From contig NC_013791.2 of NCBI RefSeq assembly GCF_000005825.2, positions 2,852,001-2,916,000 on the forward strand: a stretch of 64,000 nucleotides of DNA. Reading direction: 5' to 3'. The notes under the pieces were generated by a model, which saw only the letters and a list, made by a program, of their open reading frames with translations, was not told where the DNA came from and did no database searches. The position numbers and the translations under genes are program-made. The DNA comes from Alkalihalophilus pseudofirmus OF4. GTDB lineage: Bacteria; Bacillota; Bacilli; Bacillales; Bacillaceae_D. Every line of letters begins with the position of its first letter. The stretch's first letter is position 1. This document shows, piece after piece, positions 24,166-33,191 of the stretch.

Positions 24166-24455
24166 AAAAAAATCTTTCCACTCCACAACAAGCCGTTAAG
24201 GTAACGACTGAAGGGGTGAAAAGATTCTTTTCACGGTACCACCCTTGTTCGCTGAATAACATGCATTCAGCCTCTTGGACAAGCCAGGCTTATCACATTT
24301 TGATAACGAGTGCTTTTAACACTCGACCAACCCTAGTAGAATATTCGTTCAGGTTGACACTCAGAGGTGAGCTTCTTCATTAGAGCAACGCCGCCTATCA
24401 GCACCAGCAGCTCTCTGTAGTTGCTACTTCTAATGAATACTTTTCCTCTTCTTCG
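24166..24455 (-). promoter_or_regulatory. T-box leader (tRNA-sensing riboswitch) of the ilvB-leuD operon
   Basis: The minus strand shows the T-box itself, AAGGGTGGTACCGTG (24232-24246), preceded by Stem I with AGAGAGC and the GCTGGTG distal-loop sequence, and by the helix GAGTGTTAAAAGCACTC. Downstream, AATCTTTTCAC can pair with GTGGAAAGATT and runs into seven Ts (24166-24172), giving the terminator. Uncharged tRNA would favour the antiterminator. By context it reads a branched-chain tRNA, most likely leucine, but I could not fix the specifier triplet with confidence. Confidence 0.92.
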
Positions 24456-24464
24456 TTTTAACTA

Positions 24465-26132
24465 TTAAATTTTCATAACTCCGCCAGTATTCGCGGATGT
24501 AACTAATTTTGAGTAACGTGCTAAATATCCTTTTTTCACTTTAGGTTCCGGTGCTACAAAGCCTTCTTTACGCTCTGCATGTTCTTCAGGTGTAACTAAC
24601 CATTCAAGCGTACGGTTCGTTAAATCGATGCGGATCTTATCCCCGTTTTCAACGAATGCGATCGGACCGCCTTCCGCTGCTTCTGGAGAAATATGACCAA
24701 TCGATATTCCTCGAGATGCACCTGAGAACCTTCCGTCTGTAATCAGAGCAACCTTTGTACCAAGTCCTCTACCTACAATCGATGATGTCGGGGCTAGCAT
24801 TTCTGGCATCCCCGGTCCGCCTTTAGGTCCCTCATAGCGGATAACCACTACATGACCTTCCTTAACGGTTCCTTCATCAATTCCTTTTTGAGCCTCTTCT
24901 TGAGAGTTAAAGATAATTGCTTCTCCTTCAAATACCTTAATCGAAGGATCAACTGCCCCTACTTTGATCACTGCCCCGTCCGGTGCAAGGTTTCCATAAA
25001 GAATGGAAAGGCCGCCGACAGGACTATAAGGATTATCTTTGCGACGAATAACATCGTCGTTTGTAATTTCTGCATGTGCTACATTTTCATATAAGCTCTT
25101 GCCAGTAATCGTAATTCGATCAGGGTGTATCGCTCCGTCGATATGACAAAGCTCTTTCATGATCGCACTTACTCCCCCGGCTTGATGAACGTCATCCATT
25201 GAATAATCGGAAGCAGGACTGATTTTAGATAAGTAAGGCACTCTCTCAGCCACTTTATTAATACGATTTAAGTCGTACTCAATTTCTGCTTCATTCGCAA
25301 TAGCTAATGTATGAAGAACTGTATTTGTTGATCCACCCATGGCCATATCTAGAGCAAAAGCATCATCAATTGCTTCTTCTGTAATGATATCGCGAGGCTT
25401 AATATCTTTTTCAATTAAGTTCATTAAATGCTTAGCTGCATCCTTGATTAATTGGTGGCGAGCTTCGCTTGTCGCAACCATAGTGCCGTTACCAGGCAGG
25501 GCTACACCAAGCATTTCCATTAAGGAGTTCATCGAGTTTGCTGTGAACATTCCAGAACAAGATCCGCAAGTCGGACAAGCACTCTGTTCAATTTCAAGCA
25601 GCTCTTCTCTTGTCATAGCCCCTGATGAGAATGCCCCGACTCCTTCAAATACAGAAGCGAGTGAAAGGCTTTTGCCATCTTTTGTACGCCCTGCTTCCAT
25701 CGGTCCTCCTGATACAAATACAGAAGGGACATTCGTTCTAACAGAAGCCATTAACATCCCTGGTGTGATTTTATCGCAGTTTGGAATGTAGAACACTCCG
25801 TCAAACCAGTGCGCATTGATTACTGTTTCTGCTGCATCACAGATAATTTCCCGGCTCGGAAGCGAGTAACGCATCCCGATATGCCCCATAGCAATTCCAT
25901 CATCTACGCCGATCGTGTTAAATTCGAATGGAATTCCACCTGCATCTCTAATTGCTTGCTTAGCTACTTCTGCAAATTTATTAAGATGCATGTGGCCTGG
26001 AATAATATCAATATATGAATTACACACTCCGATAAATGGTTTATCCATTTCATCTTCTCGTACACCAGCGGCTCTCAGTAAGCTTCGGTGCGGTGCGCGA
26101 TCGATGCCTTTTTTAATCATGTCACTTCTCAT
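24465..26132 (-). CDS. ilvD: Dihydroxy-acid dehydratase
   Basis: IlvD dehydrates dihydroxy-acids to 2-keto-acids for valine, leucine and isoleucine. It is an Fe-S enzyme with cluster cysteines in [25 protein letters not shown] and [17 protein letters not shown]. The later signature [17 protein letters not shown] and substrate-site [16 protein letters not shown] are present. It has 555 residues. It follows ilvE by 75 bases and lies upstream of the T-box, so it is not under direct T-box control. Confidence 0.97.
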   Translation of the reverse strand: MRSDMIKKGIDRAPHRSLLRAAGVREDEMDKPFIGVCNSYIDIIPGHMHLNKFAEVAKQAIRDAGGIPFEFNTIGVDDGIAMGHIGMRYSLPSREIICDAAETVINAHWFDGVFYIPNCDKITPGMLMASVRTNVPSVFVSGGPMEAGRTKDGKSLSLASVFEGVGAFSSGAMTREELLEIEQSACPTCGSCSGMFTANSMNSLMEMLGVALPGNGTMVATSEARHQLIKDAAKHLMNLIEKDIKPRDIITEEAIDDAFALDMAMGGSTNTVLHTLAIANEAEIEYDLNRINKVAERVPYLSKISPASDYSMDDVHQAGGVSAIMKELCHIDGAIHPDRITITGKSLYENVAHAEITNDDVIRRKDNPYSPVGGLSILYGNLAPDGAVIKVGAVDPSIKVFEGEAIIFNSQEEAQKGIDEGTVKEGHVVVIRYEGPKGGPGMPEMLAPTSSIVGRGLGTKVALITDGRFSGASRGISIGHISPEAAEGGPIAFVENGDKIRIDLTNRTLEWLVTPEEHAERKEGFVAPEPKVKKGYLARYSKLVTSANTGGVMKI

Positions 26133-26207
26133 ATTATCGCCCCTAATTCCCCTTGCTTCTCTCCACTCCGCTCGTCTATTACTATCTCTATATAAGACTA
26201 ACTAGTC

Positions 26208-27113
26208 TCAACTGACTTCTATCTGTTCTTTTTCTGTATATACTTTCTCTCCATCTTCTACAACACGCTTACGGAAGGCCGCTAACAACTTATTCGTTTC
26301 CTTTCCTGGCGTCCCGTCTCCGATGACTCTCCCATCTACTTTTACAACAGCAATCACTTCTGCAGCTGTACCTGTTAAGAAGACTTCATCAGCAACATAA
26401 ACATCGTGTCTAGTAAAAGGTTCTTCCCTCATGTCGTAACCAAGCTCATTAGCGAGCTCGATAATTGCATTACGAGTAATGCCTTCTAGAGCTCCAATAT
26501 ATCCTGGAGGTGTGAGAATCTTGTTGCCTTTTACGATAAATACATTGTCCGCAGATCCCTCTGCAACATAGCCTTGATCGTTCAGCATAAGTGCTTCACT
26601 TACTCCAGCTAAGCTTGCTTCAATTTTTACGAGGATATTATTTAGATAGTTCAGTGATTTCACTTTTGGACTTAGTACATCAGGCCGGTTTCTTCTCGTA
26701 GCAACCGTTACAATTTCAAGTCCTGTTTTGTAGAGTTCTTTAGGAAATAAAGCTAATTCCTCTGCAATCACTATGACTTGCGGCTTTGCACAAGATGATG
26801 GGTCAAGCCCGAGATTGCCTACACCTCTTGAGATCACTAAACGAATATAAGCATTTTTTAATTCGTTTTTTCTTAATGTTCGGACAACAATGTCCGTCAT
26901 TTCTTCTTTTGAATGAGGAATCTCTAACATGATTGACTTTGCTGAATAATACAATCTGTCAAGATGTTCGTCTAGTCTAAAGACATTTCCATCGTAGACA
27001 CGAATGCCTTCAAATACGCCATCACCATATAGAAATCCGTGATCATAAACAGACACTTTGGCTTCATGTTTCAAAACAAATTGTCCGTTTAAATAGATCC
27101 ACTGTTCACTCAT
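26208..27113 (-). CDS. ilvE: Branched-chain amino-acid aminotransferase (class IV)
   Basis: IlvE carries out the final PLP-dependent transamination of branched-chain keto-acids. Class IV signatures are YDHGFLYGDGVFEGIRVY, the PLP lysine in SPKVKSLNYLNNIL, and EGSADNVFIVKG with the TGTAAEV phosphate loop. A frame opens at 27155; the ATG at 27113 with GGAGAG upstream yields MSEQWIYLNGQFV and 301 residues. It heads an ilvE-ilvD unit with its own promoter. A D-amino-acid aminotransferase is less likely given the operon. Confidence 0.93.
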   Translation of the reverse strand: MSEQWIYLNGQFVLKHEAKVSVYDHGFLYGDGVFEGIRVYDGNVFRLDEHLDRLYYSAKSIMLEIPHSKEEMTDIVVRTLRKNELKNAYIRLVISRGVGNLGLDPSSCAKPQVIVIAEELALFPKELYKTGLEIVTVATRRNRPDVLSPKVKSLNYLNNILVKIEASLAGVSEALMLNDQGYVAEGSADNVFIVKGNKILTPPGYIGALEGITRNAIIELANELGYDMREEPFTRHDVYVADEVFLTGTAAEVIAVVKVDGRVIGDGTPGKETNKLLAAFRKRVVEDGEKVYTEKEQIEVS

Positions 27114-27247
27114 GCTGCTCACTCTCCAATCAGGCAAAACAATGTCACAAACCATGTTGCCAAGCTCGTTTTACAACTAAAAAGGAACCTAGAATGTATC
27201 TTCCCTGAGCGGACATTTGTTTTTTCTAAGTTGTTTATTTGAGGTTT

Positions 27248-27276
27248 ATAATACGCTCATTTTGGGAAAGGGTCAA
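27248..27276 (-). promoter_or_regulatory. ilvE-ilvD promoter
   Basis: TTGACC (27271-27276), exactly 17 bases and TATTAT (27248-27253) form a good sigma-A promoter on the minus strand. Just upstream, at 27290-27304, the sequence matches the CodY consensus at 11 of 15 positions, which would fit amino-acid control but is weak. No T-box is seen in the roughly 135-base leader. The rest of the 318-base gap to the plus-strand gene holds nothing else that I recognise. Confidence 0.8.
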
Positions 27277-27431
27277 CCACTTTTGGTAAAATAATTTGAC
27301 AATTTAGATTTGTCCGAACTATTGTATACGCTTACACTTATATCCTGCTTGCGTTACAGCTCTTTAAAATTCTTTTTATTTTTATTCATAGAATCTGTCG
27401 AAAGCGGAAAAGATATAGTTGGGTGATGAAG

Positions 27432-27836
27432 ATGAAATGTAAGCAACTGTTCCGTTTGGTTTACTTATCTAAACGCTTTCCTTATATTCGATTGAGACAA
27501 AAAAGGAAAGCCTCTTTAATTTTAGTTCAAGAAAACGAGAATAGCTGCCGGACAAAAGGGGAACGAATCCTCTATGAGAAATTAAGAGAATCTGGATATT
27601 ATCCGACCCCGCACTATAAGATGTTTGGCAGGACGGTAAACATGGCTCTTGTTCCATTCAGGCTTGCTTTGATGGAACGTACATCAGGAGTAGATGAAAA
27701 GAAGCTTGTAAGGTCGTTCAAGAAAAAAGGCTGGAGTGTATTGTTTTACGAGGAAGACACAATGCTTTCTGACACACACAATTACTTGAGAGAAATTAGA
27801 CAGCAAGCAAGGCCAACAAAAAACGTCTCCGTATAA
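27432..27836 (+). CDS. Small basic protein of unknown function
   Basis: This protein of about 134 residues is strongly basic at its N terminus. The middle, TKGERILYEKLRESGYYPTPHYKMFGRTVNMALVPFRLALME, resembles the start of a PD-(D/E)XK-like nuclease core as in DUF559-type proteins. The acidic residue expected after the glycine-arginine turn is replaced (VNMAL), so catalysis is doubtful. Possible starts are GTG 27423, ATG 27426 and ATG 27432; GGTGAT precedes the last. A terminator overlaps its stop, supporting a real transcription unit. I do not recognise a specific family. Confidence 0.5.
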   Translation: MKCKQLFRLVYLSKRFPYIRLRQKRKASLILVQENENSCRTKGERILYEKLRESGYYPTPHYKMFGRTVNMALVPFRLALMERTSGVDEKKLVRSFKKKGWSVLFYEEDTMLSDTHNYLREIRQQARPTKNVSV

Positions 27837-27853
27837 ATACGGAGACGTTTTAT
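27820..27853 (+). terminator. Terminator after the small basic protein gene
   Basis: A 14-base-pair stem (AAACGTCTCCGTAT and its complement, 27821-27834 with 27837-27850) overlaps the stop codon and ends in TTTTAT. It could also stop the convergent tRNA transcript, because A-rich sequence flanks the other side. Confidence 0.85.
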
Positions 27854-27880
27854 CATATTTATTATTATGTATTACAGAAA

Positions 27881-27957
<77 letters not shown>

Positions 27958-27959
27958 AA

Positions 27960-28030
27960 AGCGGGTGATGAGAATCGAACTCACATCATCAGCTTGGAAG
28001 GCTGAGGTTTTACCACTAAACTACACCCGC
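27960..28030 (-). tRNA. tRNA-Gly (anticodon UCC)
   Basis: The 71-base sequence has acceptor GCGGGTG/CACCCGC, a D arm with AGTTTAGTGGTAAAAC, anticodon loop CTTCCAA (anticodon TCC) and a T arm with GTTCGATTC. CCA is not encoded. It lies only two bases before tRNA-Arg in the direction of transcription. Confidence 0.96.
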
Positions 28031-28153
28031 ATGTTAAATTAATCGTTGCATTATTCAGCTCTCGCCGAAAATCATGTCTCTTCCTCTTCTAGTATATCAA
28101 GAAGATGAATGCGTCGAGACAACTCGCAGATGATTCATAGTAGTATTGCTCGT

Positions 28154-28190
28154 GGCTGAGGTTTTACCACTAAACTACACCCGCATGTTA
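28154..28190 (-). pseudogene. Truncated copy of the tRNA-Gly 5' half
   Basis: Thirty-seven bases are identical to 28000-28036, which covers the 5' flank TAACAT and the acceptor strand, D arm and start of the anticodon arm of the intact tRNA-Gly. The match stops before the anticodon loop. It lies between the tRNA promoter and the intact gene, so it should be transcribed. Confidence 0.9.
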
Positions 28191-28231
28191 CTCATTTAAG
28201 TCGGTCAGATCAGTTACTGACGACGCTTATA

Positions 28232-28260
28232 AATATACCTTATAAAACAGTAAGTGTCAA
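28232..28260 (-). promoter_or_regulatory. Promoter of the tRNA-Gly/tRNA-Arg unit
   Basis: A perfect TTGACA (28255-28260), a 17-base spacer and TATATT (28232-28237) stand on the minus strand upstream of the partial and intact tRNA genes. This strong promoter is what one expects for stable RNA genes. Confidence 0.9.
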
Positions 28261-28302
28261 CAAAAATCCTATACTTTTTTTGGATAAAATTTTACTTATT
28301 AA

Positions 28303-28328
28303 GAAGACGGTCAAAATAGACCGTCTTC
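28303..28328 (-). terminator. ysnB-side terminator
   Basis: A perfect 10-base-pair stem (GAAGACGGTC with GACCGTCTTC) and a six-base loop follow the ysnB stop by 12 bases. The T tract behind it is interrupted (TTAATAAG). Confidence 0.75.
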
Positions 28329-28339
28329 CCACTGCTTCT

Positions 28340-28852
28340 TCATCTCGAGTAAGTGCGGGATAGATCAGTTAACTTCTCACCGCTTACTCTTTCATAAAAG
28401 CTAACCTCTACCTCAGTATCCGTTATATCACAGATAACATATGTTTGCTCTTTAGGCTTTCGTGGCAGACGCATGCTGCCCGGATTAATGAATAGCACTC
28501 CTTGCTCCATAAAACAATCTGCTACATGGGAATGACCAAAACAAACCAAGTTTGCTCCTACTTCTTCTGCACGATAACTCAGAGGAACATACGTCATCTT
28601 CACGTTATAATGGTGACCATGAGTAACATACAGCGTTAGCGAACCATAAGTTTCTTTTATTTCTTCAGGAAAATCTGCTCCAAAATCACAGTTTCCTTTC
28701 ACTGTTTTCACTCCACTAAGCTCTTTGGAATCAACCTGTAATTCAGAATCCCCGCAATGAATGAGCTCATCAACTTCATGCTTATGGCGGTCGACCACTT
28801 GAACAACCTCATCTGCCCACCCGTGGCTATCACTCATAATTAACAGCTTCAA
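28340..28852 (-). CDS. ysnB: Metallophosphoesterase, YfcE/MJ0936 family
   Basis: This 170-residue calcineurin-like phosphodiesterase has the full set of metal-binding motifs: SDSHG, HCGDSE, GNCDFG, THGHHYN and GHSHVA. Its physiological substrate is not known. A frame opens with ATG 28876, but that ATG lies upstream of a strong site GGGAGGAG; the TTG at 28852, seven bases behind it, gives MKLLIMSDSHG and is chosen. It is the end of a gene run rph-rdgB-ysnB. Confidence 0.88.
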   Translation of the reverse strand: MKLLIMSDSHGWADEVVQVVDRHKHEVDELIHCGDSELQVDSKELSGVKTVKGNCDFGADFPEEIKETYGSLTLYVTHGHHYNVKMTYVPLSYRAEEVGANLVCFGHSHVADCFMEQGVLFINPGSMRLPRKPKEQTYVICDITDTEVEVSFYERVSGEKLTDLSRTYSR

Positions 28853-28883
28853 ACGATCTCCTCCCTTGATTGCCATTTTTTCT

Positions 28884-29471
28884 TTATTTCCATTGCTTCA
28901 TAAGCTTCTCAAGTGCTTTGGCTCGATGGCTGATCTGATTTTTTTCCTGCGCTGAAAGTTGAGCCATCGTTTTATTAAATCCAGGCAAGAACATAATAGG
29001 GTCATAGCCAAATCCATTTGCTCCTGCTGGTTCTAGTGCAATGATTCCTTCACAAGTTCCCTCTACAACATAAGTCGGCTCTCCTGGAGAGGCTACGGCT
29101 ATCGTACAAACAAATCGTGCCGTTCGATCTTCGCTTGGGATATCCTTCATTTCATTCAACACTTTTTCGTTGTTTGCCTTATCACTCTTTTCCTCACCGG
29201 CATATCTCGCCGAATAAACACCCGGACGTCCATCTAAGGCGTCAATCACTAAGCCAGAATCATCTGCAATTACTTTTTGGTTCAAAGCTTTTGCAAGTGT
29301 CTCTGCCTTTAGAGCCGCATTCTCTGCAAACGTTTTCCCTGTTTCTTCAATGTCAGGTATTTCATCATACTCAAGGAGAGATGTAACCTGATAGCCATCA
29401 TGGGCAAACATTTGCTCAAACTCTCTTACTTTTCCTTTGTTCTTAGTCGCAATTATGAATTGATTTTTCAT
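28884..29471 (-). CDS. rdgB: dITP/XTP pyrophosphatase (RdgB/HAM1 family)
   Basis: The enzyme hydrolyses deaminated purine nucleoside triphosphates so they do not enter DNA or RNA. It begins FIIATKNKGKVREFEQMF and has the signatures TFAENAALKA, ADDSGLVIDALDGRPGVYSARYAG and GFGYDPIMFLPG, with SHRAKALEKL at the end. It has 195 residues. It is three bases downstream of rph, so the two are cotranscribed. Confidence 0.96.
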   Translation of the reverse strand: MKNQFIIATKNKGKVREFEQMFAHDGYQVTSLLEYDEIPDIEETGKTFAENAALKAETLAKALNQKVIADDSGLVIDALDGRPGVYSARYAGEEKSDKANNEKVLNEMKDIPSEDRTARFVCTIAVASPGEPTYVVEGTCEGIIALEPAGANGFGYDPIMFLPGFNKTMAQLSAQEKNQISHRAKALEKLMKQWK

Positions 29472-29474
29472 TAA

Positions 29475-30230
29475 TTATTCATCCTTTTTATATGTATCAA
29501 TCTTCTCTGAAATCTCACCTAATGCAGCTTTTTGATGGGAGATTAACTCGTCAATTCCATGTTCAGCTAAGTCAAGCAGTTGATTCAGCTGCTCCCTTGA
29601 GAACGTAGCTTCCTCACCCGTACCTTGAAGCTCAACAAATTGATGAGCGCCAGTCATGATGACGTTCATATCTACTTCTGCAGCAGCATCTTCAACATAG
29701 CATAGATCAAGCACCTCTCCATGAGTCGGCTCCACTCCGACTGAAACAGCTGCTAAATAGTCTTTAATTGGCCAGCTTTTGATCAGACCTCGCTCGACTG
29801 CTTTGTTAACAGCAATTGATAATGCGACAAAAGCTCCTGTAATTGAAGCGGTTCTCGTTCCACCATCTGCTTGAATAACGTCACAGTCAATCCAAATCGT
29901 TCTCTCACCGAGCTGGTCTAAGTCTAAAATGGTTCTTAGCGAACGACCAATTAAACGCTGGATTTCCATCGTTCTTCCCGTCACTTTCCCTTTTGATGAT
30001 TCTCGTATTGTACGTTGTTCTGTCGCGCGCGGAAGCATAGAATATTCTGCTGTAATCCAACCTTTGCCCTGTCCTCTCATAAAAGGGGGGACTCTCTCTT
30101 CTATACTTGCCGTACAAATCACTTTTGTATCACCCATCGAGATAAGTACTGATCCCTCTGGATGTTTTAAATAGTCCGTATCCAACTGGACTGCTCTAAG
30201 TTCATTTACTTGTCTTCCATCTGATCTCAT
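29475..30230 (-). CDS. rph: Ribonuclease PH
   Basis: RNase PH is a phosphate-dependent 3' exonuclease that trims tRNA precursors. The segments [46 protein letters not shown] and [19 protein letters not shown] are diagnostic. The frame opens at 30281, but GAGGAGG is placed for the ATG at 30230, which gives [12 protein letters not shown] and 251 residues. It shares its operon with rdgB and ysnB. Confidence 0.96.
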   Translation of the reverse strand: MRSDGRQVNELRAVQLDTDYLKHPEGSVLISMGDTKVICTASIEERVPPFMRGQGKGWITAEYSMLPRATEQRTIRESSKGKVTGRTMEIQRLIGRSLRTILDLDQLGERTIWIDCDVIQADGGTRTASITGAFVALSIAVNKAVERGLIKSWPIKDYLAAVSVGVEPTHGEVLDLCYVEDAAAEVDMNVIMTGAHQFVELQGTGEEATFSREQLNQLLDLAEHGIDELISHQKAALGEISEKIDTYKKDE

Positions 30231-30344
30231 ATTGCATTCCTCCTCTACCATATCATAACATCTATCCCTTTGTAGAATCACACAATATCCTATCTCCTAT
30301 CCATCGAAATCAATGAAATCAGATGATTATCTAAAACCATACTT

Positions 30345-30371
30345 AAAAAAGAGACAGCATTTTGCTGTCTC
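30345..30371 (-). terminator. gerM terminator
   Basis: Minus-strand stem GAGACAGCA/TGCTGTCTC with a three-base loop runs into six Ts, seven bases after the gerM stop. Confidence 0.9.
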
Positions 30372-30377
30372 ACTCAA

Positions 30378-31499
30378 TTAGAAACTCCCTGTATTCACTT
30401 TTTCCGGTCTAGATACAGGCTGCGTCATCTGACCGGATTCATGTAATATATTCGTTTCCCCATTTACTTGTACTGCGACCTGCTCGACTCCTTCTTGCTC
30501 TGTCAGGGTAAGCGCGAGCATATTCAAAGCTGCATCAGATACTGCTTTGGCATCCAGCTGGCTTAACAATGATTCATTAAAGTTTAATGTTACGACCCCA
30601 TTTTCATATAAAGGGTCGGATAACAGCTCAACGCCGTTCCTAAAATCCGTTAATAGATTAGACTTATAAGAAGGCCCCTGCAAGAGTTCATTGACTGCTG
30701 CTTTCAATGAGTCTTCACCAAGTCCTACCCTTCTTGTGACAGGAACATAATACGTGTTTTCACCTTTTTGATCTAGAAAATAGAGCGTAACGCTTTTACT
30801 GTTAACCATATCTGCTACACCATTTGATTCAATATTAATCCCGTTAGCTCGGCTTACCCCCTCACCAATTGGAGTGCCATTTTGCGGCATCATCTCTTGA
30901 TCATAACCATTAATTCTAATTTTCACTTTTTCAACTGTATCAAACTGTGTTAATGTCCACGTGATTGCTTGAAGAATCTGCTGTTCTTGTTCAGGATCAT
31001 ACTCTTTAAATTCATTCGAGAAATCAGCAATAGCGACTCCATCATCATCTAAATGTACATCGACTTCTGTCCCAGCAGGTATAACCGCTTTAAATCCATT
31101 TGGCAATAACTCAGTCACAGGTCCACCGTCAACTAAATATTGAAGAGACTGGCGCAGGACACTTTCCGTTTTAGGCAATGTTAACGTTTGAGGGACGACT
31201 AAGCCATTTTCATCGATTAGATATAATTCTCGCTGCACATCTTCTACAACTGCATCTGCCTCAGCTTCACCCTCATCACCATCTTCGCCTTCTTCACCTT
31301 TACTAGGAGCTTCGGCATCCCCTTCCCCGTCTACCCCTTCTTCACTCTCTTCTAATTCAAGCGAATCTCCTTCATCAATATAACTAACTGGCGGCGCATC
31401 CATTTCATTTGCTGCTTCATTTGCTCCAAATGAACACCCTGTAGCTACAAGGGTTGAAATGACTAATACTGGAACACCTTTACGAAAGAACTTACGCAT
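30378..31499 (-). CDS. gerM: GerM sporulation/germination lipoprotein
   Basis: GerM is a membrane lipoprotein involved in sporulation and germination. After a signal peptide the lipobox LVATGC places the lipid-modified cysteine at residue 22. A strongly acidic Glu/Asp/Gly linker fills about residues 35-90. Two GERMN domains follow (about 100-230 and 230-370), each with an L-x-G-P-like turn (LVDGGPV, LLQGPSY). The frame opens at 31601; AGGAGGGG precedes the ATG at 31499. The linker is unusually long and acidic. Confidence 0.9.
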   Translation of the reverse strand: MRKFFRKGVPVLVISTLVATGCSFGANEAANEMDAPPVSYIDEGDSLELEESEEGVDGEGDAEAPSKGEEGEDGDEGEAEADAVVEDVQRELYLIDENGLVVPQTLTLPKTESVLRQSLQYLVDGGPVTELLPNGFKAVIPAGTEVDVHLDDDGVAIADFSNEFKEYDPEQEQQILQAITWTLTQFDTVEKVKIRINGYDQEMMPQNGTPIGEGVSRANGINIESNGVADMVNSKSVTLYFLDQKGENTYYVPVTRRVGLGEDSLKAAVNELLQGPSYKSNLLTDFRNGVELLSDPLYENGVVTLNFNESLLSQLDAKAVSDAALNMLALTLTEQEGVEQVAVQVNGETNILHESGQMTQPVSRPEKVNTGSF

Positions 31500-31590
31500 T
31501 GTTTCCCCTCCTAAAAAAAGATGGTTTGTACTACATGTATACGAGCACTTTTGAACTTTAGACCACTTGTCTACAAAAAATAACAAGCAC

Positions 31591-31623
31591 AAAAAAACCA
31601 CCTAACGTAATGTTAGACGGTTT
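31591..31623 (-). terminator. murI terminator
   Basis: The minus-strand stem from the end of murI (AAACCGTCTAAC with GTTAGGTGGTTT, one mismatch) is followed by seven Ts. It includes the murI stop codon. Confidence 0.85.
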
Positions 31624-32422
31624 CTTGTCTGCCTAGATGAATCGACTCGACTTCAATATCGATTTCAAGCCATTTATCAGCAAGTGTTTTAAATTGGTCT
31701 TTATCTCCTGTAGTAAAGAAGCGGTGGGTTGGTTTTCGTTGGTCTGTAAACAGTAAATTATTATGATAGAGGAGCCCGCTCACTTCTCTGGCGGTTTCAT
31801 CCCCAGATGAGATCAATTGCACATCCGGCCCCATCTGCTTTTGAATCGTGTCTTTTAACAGCGGGTAATGAGTACAGCCTAAAATCATCGTATCAAAACC
31901 TCTATTTTGTAATGGCTCTAATACTTCTTTTACAATCAGATCAGCTTCTGCTCCCTCAAATACTCCACGTTCTACTAACGGAACAAATGGAGGACAAGCT
32001 AGACTTTCCACTTTCACTTCATGATTAATTGACTTTAAGGCTTTTTCATACGCACCGCTCTCAATCGTCCCAACCGTCCCAATCACAGCCACATGATCCT
32101 TTTTTGTCACTTTGAGTGCACTTGTTGCACCAGGATGTACAACCCCAACTACAGGAATGGAAAGTTCCTTTTTCACTTCTTCTAAAACGACCGCTGTCGC
32201 TGTGTTGCATGCGATGACTAACATTTTCATGTTTTCTTCAAGCAGCCGGTTAATCATCTCCCAAGTGTACGTGCGAACTTCTTCGCTCGTTCTCGGACCA
32301 TAAGGACATCTAGCTGAATCGCCCAGATAAACAATCTCCTCTTTAGGAAGCTGCCTCATCAGCTCTTTAGCTACTGTTAATCCCCCTAGGCCCGAATCAA
32401 TCACTCCTATCGGTCTATCCAC
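31613..32422 (-). CDS. murI: Glutamate racemase
   Basis: MurI makes D-glutamate for peptidoglycan. It begins with a GTG codon (GAGGG upstream) as [21 protein letters not shown]. The two catalytic cysteines are Cys72 in ACNTA and Cys183 in GCTHYP. It has 269 residues. Its position between a MarR gene and gerM matches racE of B. subtilis. Confidence 0.96.
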   Translation of the reverse strand: MDRPIGVIDSGLGGLTVAKELMRQLPKEEIVYLGDSARCPYGPRTSEEVRTYTWEMINRLLEENMKMLVIACNTATAVVLEEVKKELSIPVVGVVHPGATSALKVTKKDHVAVIGTVGTIESGAYEKALKSINHEVKVESLACPPFVPLVERGVFEGAEADLIVKEVLEPLQNRGFDTMILGCTHYPLLKDTIQKQMGPDVQLISSGDETAREVSGLLYHNNLLFTDQRKPTHRFFTTGDKDQFKTLADKWLEIDIEVESIHLGRQETV

Positions 32423-32457
32423 TATGTTTCCCTCAATTTCTATGCAACCTTGACGTT

Positions 32458-32892
32458 CTACACTTTAGCCTTCATTTCTTCATGTAGTACATGCAAGCTC
32501 TTCTCGAGAAAATTAACTTCTTCTTGAGAAAAATTCTGCAAAATATTTTCTAAATACTCTTGTCTTTTATTGATCACTTCATTAATAATTGTCGTTCCTT
32601 TATCTAACAAGTGAATCCTTACCACACGACGATCATTTTTATCTTTCACACGTTCTACCAGCTCGTTTTTCTCCATCCGGTCAACGAGATCAGTCGTAGT
32701 ACTGCACGCTAAATACATCTTGTTCGATAGCTCTCCTATTGTCATATCACCATATTCGTTCAACCATTGTAATGCGACAAACTGAGGAGGAGTAATAGGA
32801 AACTGCGTTAAAATTTCTCTTCCTTTTTGCTTAACCATTTCTGAAACTCTTCTTAAAGATCGTTCAATTTGTTCAATTTGTTGATGGTCCAT
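32458..32892 (-). CDS. ysmB: MarR-family transcriptional regulator, YsmB-like
   Basis: This 144-residue winged-helix regulator shows the MarR DNA-binding stretch [49 protein letters not shown]. The ligand is unknown. Its place beside murI matches ysmB in B. subtilis. A palindromic site lies 29 bases upstream of the start, which points to autoregulation. murI follows 35 bases downstream and may be in the same transcript. Confidence 0.88.
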   Translation of the reverse strand: MDHQQIEQIERSLRRVSEMVKQKGREILTQFPITPPQFVALQWLNEYGDMTIGELSNKMYLACSTTTDLVDRMEKNELVERVKDKNDRRVVRIHLLDKGTTIINEVINKRQEYLENILQNFSQEEVNFLEKSLHVLHEEMKAKV

Positions 32893-32920
32893 CTAATGTA
32901 CCTCCGTCTATTAAACGTGA

Positions 32921-32945
32921 TTTCGTCTATAACGTCTAGACGAAA
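32921..32945. promoter_or_regulatory. Probable operator of the MarR regulator
   Basis: TTTCGTCTA and TAGACGAAA form a perfect 9-base inverted repeat with a 7-base centre, and a second perfect palindrome CGTCTAGACG (32933-32942) sits inside it. Placement just upstream of the marR-type gene is typical of an autoregulatory operator. Confidence 0.75.
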
Positions 32946-33151
32946 ATCGTCCTAATTTATTTTATATACTATACGTTTTCTCAAACCTGCAGCCGGTAAG
33001 CTCTAAGATTTAGTTCACAAGCTCATATCATTCTAAAAACACTTAATTTGTCCCTTAAAATATGTACCTTATTCCCTCATTGTCTCTGTTTTCTGCAGGA
33101 ATTGCAAGCTTTCCTCTAACTGTTACGAGAAATGTCAAATGATTTTACTCA

Positions 33152-33184
33152 TAAAAAAAGAGCAACCGCTTAAACGGTTACTCT
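33152..33184 (-). terminator. ptsI terminator
   Basis: AGAG-AACCG pairs with CGGTT-CTCT (one internal mismatch) and the minus strand continues into seven Ts, right after the ptsI stop. Confidence 0.88.
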
Positions 33185-33191
33185 AGATATT

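Noticed and set aside
28154-28190. Classical phage attachment site at tRNA-Gly
   Set aside because: The duplicated part is the 5' half and flank of the tRNA rather than the 3' half, and no integrase or phage gene lies nearby, so a prophage att site is not claimed.
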